DNA of 64,000 bases, taken from Phytophthora colocasiae (taxonomy: Eukaryota; Oomycota; Peronosporomycetes; Peronosporales; Peronosporaceae). The position numbers were made by a program, and so were the translations under genes. The DNA lies in the NCBI GenBank assembly GCA_018806915.1, contig JAGKQI010000072.1, forward strand, positions 1 to 64,000, written 5' to 3'. Positions 60,531 to 64,000 of the stretch are shown here, one piece after another; positions within the stretch are counted from its first letter, which is position 1; every line of letters begins with the position of its first letter. The notes beneath the pieces are model-generated. The model had not been told where the DNA came from, did no database searches, and saw nothing but the letters and a program-made list of their open reading frames with translations.

Positions 60531-61100
60531 ATGTCCGAGAACGCTTCTTCCTTTGAAGAAGGAGGGAGTAGAGCGTTCGGAGGGGGAGAATATGCGGTTA
60601 CCGCCGTAGGATTTGGGAGTGAAACGACTGAAATTGCTGTGAACGAGACTGTTACTGAAGAAAGAGGAGAGCGTTCAGAGGAACGTTGGGAACGCCAGGG
60701 TCAGAGGATCCTAGCAGGGGCAAGCGTTCCCGAAGAAGAAAGCAACTACGGCGAAGGACGTTCGGAGGAACGTTGGGAGCGTGCGGGTCAGAGGATCCAA
60801 GCAGAGGCTAGCGCTCCCGGAAGAGAGTTCATCTACGATTATCGAGAGGCTTCGGAACTACCCGAAGAAACTAGAGAAGGAACGCTACTACCAGCAGAGT
60901 ACGAGGCCGCGGTGGTGTCCGAAGGAGAAGAGGATTACTTTTGCGATTACTATGCAGACTACAAAGAGATCGCTAGTCTGGAAGAAGGATTACCTGTTGA
61001 GTTGACCGCGCAACTAGGAGTCGCTGGTAGCGTTCAATGGGACGAGAATGTTCCTGAGGAAGCTGAAAAGATAATGATGGCGAGACTGTTCCTGAAGTAG
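60531..61100 (+). CDS. Acidic repeat ORF of gypsy D
   Basis: 189-codon frame from ATG 60531, very rich in Glu and without recognised domains. It contains two tandem copies of a roughly 30-residue unit sharing RSEERWER-GQRI. It lies between gag and protease, so it is probably a pol-leader segment. Degraded frames continue to 61497. Confidence 0.55.
   Translation: MSENASSFEEGGSRAFGGGEYAVTAVGFGSETTEIAVNETVTEERGERSEERWERQGQRILAGASVPEEESNYGEGRSEERWERAGQRIQAEASAPGREFIYDYREASELPEETREGTLLPAEYEAAVVSEGEEDYFCDYYADYKEIASLEEGLPVELTAQLGVAGSVQWDENVPEEAEKIMMARLFLK
60670..60840 (+). repeat. 90-bp tandem duplication in gypsy D
   Basis: Two copies about 90 bp apart, sharing GAGGAACGTTGGGA and GGGTCAGAGGATCC. 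They keep the reading frame. Confidence 0.8.
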
Positions 61101-61496
61101 GAGGAGTTGTGGAGGGTGACATCAAGCGGAACGCTGAAGAAGAACGGTACAGAGTGCCGCCAGGTTCTAAGTCACCCAAGTTGGAGATGTCTAAGGAGTC
61201 GACGGAACGGTTTGACAGCGATGTGAGTGCTGTTCGGAGTACTGTTCCAGGGACCCGCGTGCAAACACAATAAGGACGCGGAGAGGATCTACGTACGCTT
61301 TTTGGCGGACTCTAAGTCAAGCGGAGGAACGAGAGCGTGAAACAGAGGAGAGAGAAGGTGCAGGAGAAAACAAGGACCAAGTCGGGGAGTCCGTTAGCCC
61401 ACGAGAAGACAAAACCGCTGCGGTAGCGGATGAGGCGACGACTAAGGGCCCTGAGGTTTCTGGACGAAAACCTGACACTGAAACGCTCCATTTGGA

Positions 61497-63170
61497 GTGA
61501 CGCTTCGTATCCGGACAAGGATGAAAGAGTCTGGCGAAGAACGCTACGTAGAATCTGGAGGAACGGCTACCTTAGCGTCGGAGGATATAATGGAGAAGGG
61601 TAGCGAAGGGGTAAACCCTGTCGCCGGTGAGCCCGGGTCCCAAGCTGGGAAAGTGACTCCTAGAGGGAGACAACCCAGGGCTAAGTTCTTCACAACCGAG
61701 GAGTTAGACGCATTGGAAGGAGGCCTCGCGTCTGCGGTTGGAGAAGAGAAGGAGGAGTTCGAGAAGGAGCTCGAGGATCGCCTGTTCCCTCTGAATGAGG
61801 TAGAACTGAGGAGGCGTGTTAAGAAAAACAAAGAAGGAAAGAAGGAATTGACTCTCGCGGAGCTGAGCTGCATCCTCAGCATCCCCGAAGAGACGCTGAA
61901 GAGAACGAAGGAGTCGTCGCCTGGTGAGCTGTCGACGCCAGAGTACTGGGTTAAGTGGTACGCTTCCACTCTCGCTGCCTCCGAGGCTGCGAAGCGTGCT
62001 AACCGTAACTTCAGCAAGAAACCGCCTGACGAAGACGCCGTGGCGAGCGTTGTCGTCGAGGATGGCCGGGATTCAGACCAACGCGACGTCGGCGGTGGAC
62101 GCAAACTTCATCGAAGGTCGTACAAGAGGGAGAAGGAGAGGAAGAATAGGAAGTTGGCGCCTAAGAGCGACCCCGTCGAGACTGAAACCGTGGCCGAGAA
62201 CATCGGGATTCCCTTGAGGGAACCCGTACCGGGAACGCAATCGTCGCCTTTGTCGACCGTTCCCGTGCTGGACAAGATCGACGCTGATCCTCAATGGAGA
62301 CGACTAATCCGGAAAACGGTTTATCAACTCATTGGCCAGGAATTGATGGTCAAGGAGCGTTCCTGTGGGTCCTGCCAAGTGAAGATTCGTGGAAGGAAAG
62401 ACCTGAATGGCGTTCGAGACCGCTGGCTCGACTTCCAGTTGCAGTCCATAAACAGGAAGATCGAACCGTTCCTCCAGCCGGCGGACCCTCACTTGAGTGA
62501 ACCGTTCAAGAGGATGCTTGTTCAAGAGATCAAGAACAAATACTTACGCTTCGCCGACACCATCCGGTGTAAGATGCTTGAGAGGACCCCGACTTGTGAA
62601 CAGTGTCGCTCACTCGTGAGGAACCCTGAAAGAGGACCGTATCTACGGAGCGTGTCGTTCGACTGCTCGGCGTTGTTCGCTAACCGTTCTGAAGCGTTGG
62701 GAACGCTCAGTTCGAAGGAAGACCAAGCGAACGGAGTGTACGAGTACGCTCATGCAGTTTCGGACGACCGAACGGTTAAACCCCAGAAGGGTGGACTCCG
62801 AGAGGTTTTAGGACCGGGGGCTGACGACTCCGAGGATGAGGACGAGGTAGTCCTGGAAGGTAAACGAATCATCGGCTCCGTCGGAGGGGTGGAGGCTCTC
62901 TCTGTGGGTTACATTGACTGCCTGCCGACGGCTATGCTGATCGACTCGGGTGCTGTCGCGAGTCTGATCGACTACCGTGTGCTGAAACGGTTGGGAAGGG
63001 CGGACGCTCCGATGTCCCCGTATCCGCAAGGATTGAAGGGTGTTTCAGGACACTCGCTGCGAGTGCGCGGGATGGTCGATCTACCCATGCGCCTTGTCTC
63101 GTGAGATGACAAGACCGTTCGTGGTCATCGACAAGCTGCATGTGGACGTCATCTTGGGAACGGTTCTCGT
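61497..63170 (+). CDS. Gypsy D pol leader and aspartic protease
   Basis: The frame is open 61497-63104; the codon at 61497 is not ATG (first in-frame ATG 61521). The charged N-terminal 250 residues have no known domain. A Cys-rich pair of segments follows: RSCGSCQVKIRGRKD (about 62365) and TPTCEQCRSL (about 62588). The protease active site is TAMLIDSGAVASLIDYRVL (about 62929). A frameshift near 63100 leads to RPFVVIDKLHVDVILGTVL, the Ile-Leu-Gly end of the protease, finishing at 63172. Confidence 0.75.
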
Positions 63171-63240
63171 CTGATTGTGACCACGCCCCTGAGGAACGTG
63201 TTCTGGACGTTTGGTGCCGAGGCGGAGAGTGACTCGTTTG

Positions 63241-63960
63241 AACGGTGGTATGTGGCTTGACTTCACAGCGCGATACCAGGAAGTGATGCGGAACCCTGCT
63301 TTGCGCCAGTTGAACGGTTTAGCCTACGGTTTTGCTCTGTGGAGCGCTCTCTTTGCTGTCCCTGTTCAAGTGTTGGAGCAGAACGCTCTCGAGTACGGTC
63401 GCTATGGACAAATGCACCGAAGTTGGTGGGTTGCGGGACAGATCACGTTCGGAGAGTACGGTCCCGACCTTTTGCTGGAAACTACTGAGTCAGCTAGACG
63501 CTACTACCAAGCCTGGAGGGAGGGAAGCGTGAACGCTTGGAGACGCGTGTATGCTGGCGTGCAAGGACTGTGCTGGATAACGCTTCTAACGCTTTCGATG
63601 GCTATACATCTGTCAATGATGCTCTACGATCTACTGGAGTTTGTGCTGTGCGGAAGCACAGGTGTGGTCGTGGTGTTGGCTGTCCTGAATGTGCTGAACT
63701 ACGGTGAGAGATGGACTTCTTGGGGTATAATATCACCGAGTCGTAGCCGTTGTCGGTCTAGTAACACATGGATGGCGCCTGGGAGACCGTGGAGGTCGCC
63801 TGCGCAAGATTGCTCCCCGAGGAATCATTGAAGAAGCTTTGGACAGCGTGCAGAGGAATGCTGACGAGCGTTACCGTGCGGAGGAAGCTAGCCTGCAACG
63901 TCTGCGTGGGCCGGAAGTGATGCCCAAGGAAGAGGTGTCTAGCGAGGAGAGTGATCACGA
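63241..63960 (+). CDS. Hydrophobic segment after gypsy D protease
   Basis: Pol continuation in shifted frames. From about 63250: MWLDFTARYQEVMRNPALRQ, then three hydrophobic stretches: LNGLAYGFALWSALFAV (about 63313-63360), GLCWITLLTLSMAIHLSMML (about 63562-63621) and LCGSTGVVVVLAVLNVL (about 63646-63696). After a shift near 63735 the frame is GRLRKIAPRGIIEEALDSV and an acidic tail that stays open to the edge. The latter two stretches look like membrane helices. An envelope-like or membrane-targeting role is speculation. Confidence 0.55.
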
Positions 63961-64000
63961 AGGAAATGAAGAGTCAGCCTCGTCAGAGGACGAGCCTGAA

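Larger units (their letters stand above)
57615..63960 (+). mobile_element. Ty3/gypsy element D, partial, runs off the right edge
   Basis: Internal region of a fourth LTR element: Gag (58012-60473), an acidic ORF (60531-61100), a protease-containing ORF (61497-63104), then a hydrophobic segment and an acidic tail up to the edge. RT, integrase and the 3' LTR are not in the window. Sequence and zinc fingers differ from elements A and C, so this is another family. Confidence 0.8.

Overview
This is eukaryotic DNA from a repeat-rich, gene-poor region. There is no bacterial operon layout, tRNA, rRNA or CRISPR array that I can see. The mix of elements (chromodomain Ty3/gypsy, Ty1/copia, Ngaro-type tyrosine-recombinase retrotransposons, an L1-like LINE, short hAT-like and Mutator-like elements), with intronless multicopy genes and moderate GC, suggests an oomycete such as Phytophthora or a downy mildew. 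That placement is inference; no species marker is present.

Layout. 1-4187: minus-strand Ty3/gypsy element B, running off the left edge, beside a broken minus-strand copy of an uncharacterised gene family (4191-4933). 4934-5695 and 27564-28850: two halves of one L1-like LINE. Between them sits the 21.9-kb gypsy element A (5696-27563), with 967-bp LTRs and a 4-bp target duplication. Element A is itself interrupted twice: a 6221-bp Ngaro-type element (6228-12448) lies inside its 5' LTR, and a 5600-bp Ty1/copia element with identical LTRs (19744-25343) lies inside its integrase gene. Removing the insertions rejoins every host sequence exactly.

29000-48670: a tandem and inverted array of the same uncharacterised family (called here the DWTF family after its N-terminal motif). 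One copy is full length (29424-31382, 652 codons); the others are broken. Gypsy element C (37307-43268) sits in one copy with a 5-bp target duplication, and an unclassified 447-bp insert sits in another. A TIR element of about 760 bp lies at 44313-45074.

About 49070-54400: a second Ngaro-type element whose recombinase gene is split by a 652-bp inverted-repeat element with a 10-bp target duplication. 54425-55110: another DWTF fragment. 55539-56095: a hAT-like short element with a perfect 8-bp duplication. From about 56900 to the right edge: a fourth gypsy element (D) with gag, protease, a hydrophobic segment after the protease and an acidic tail; its reverse transcriptase lies outside the window.

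Inferred order of events: DWTF array and LINE first, then gypsy A into the LINE, then Ngaro-1 and copia into gypsy A. Gypsy C and the short DNA elements are separate later insertions. LTR pairs differ by only zero to a few bases, so most LTR insertions are recent, yet almost every coding region carries single-base frameshifts. That conflict (real decay versus sequence indel errors) is a main caution for anyone using these gene models.
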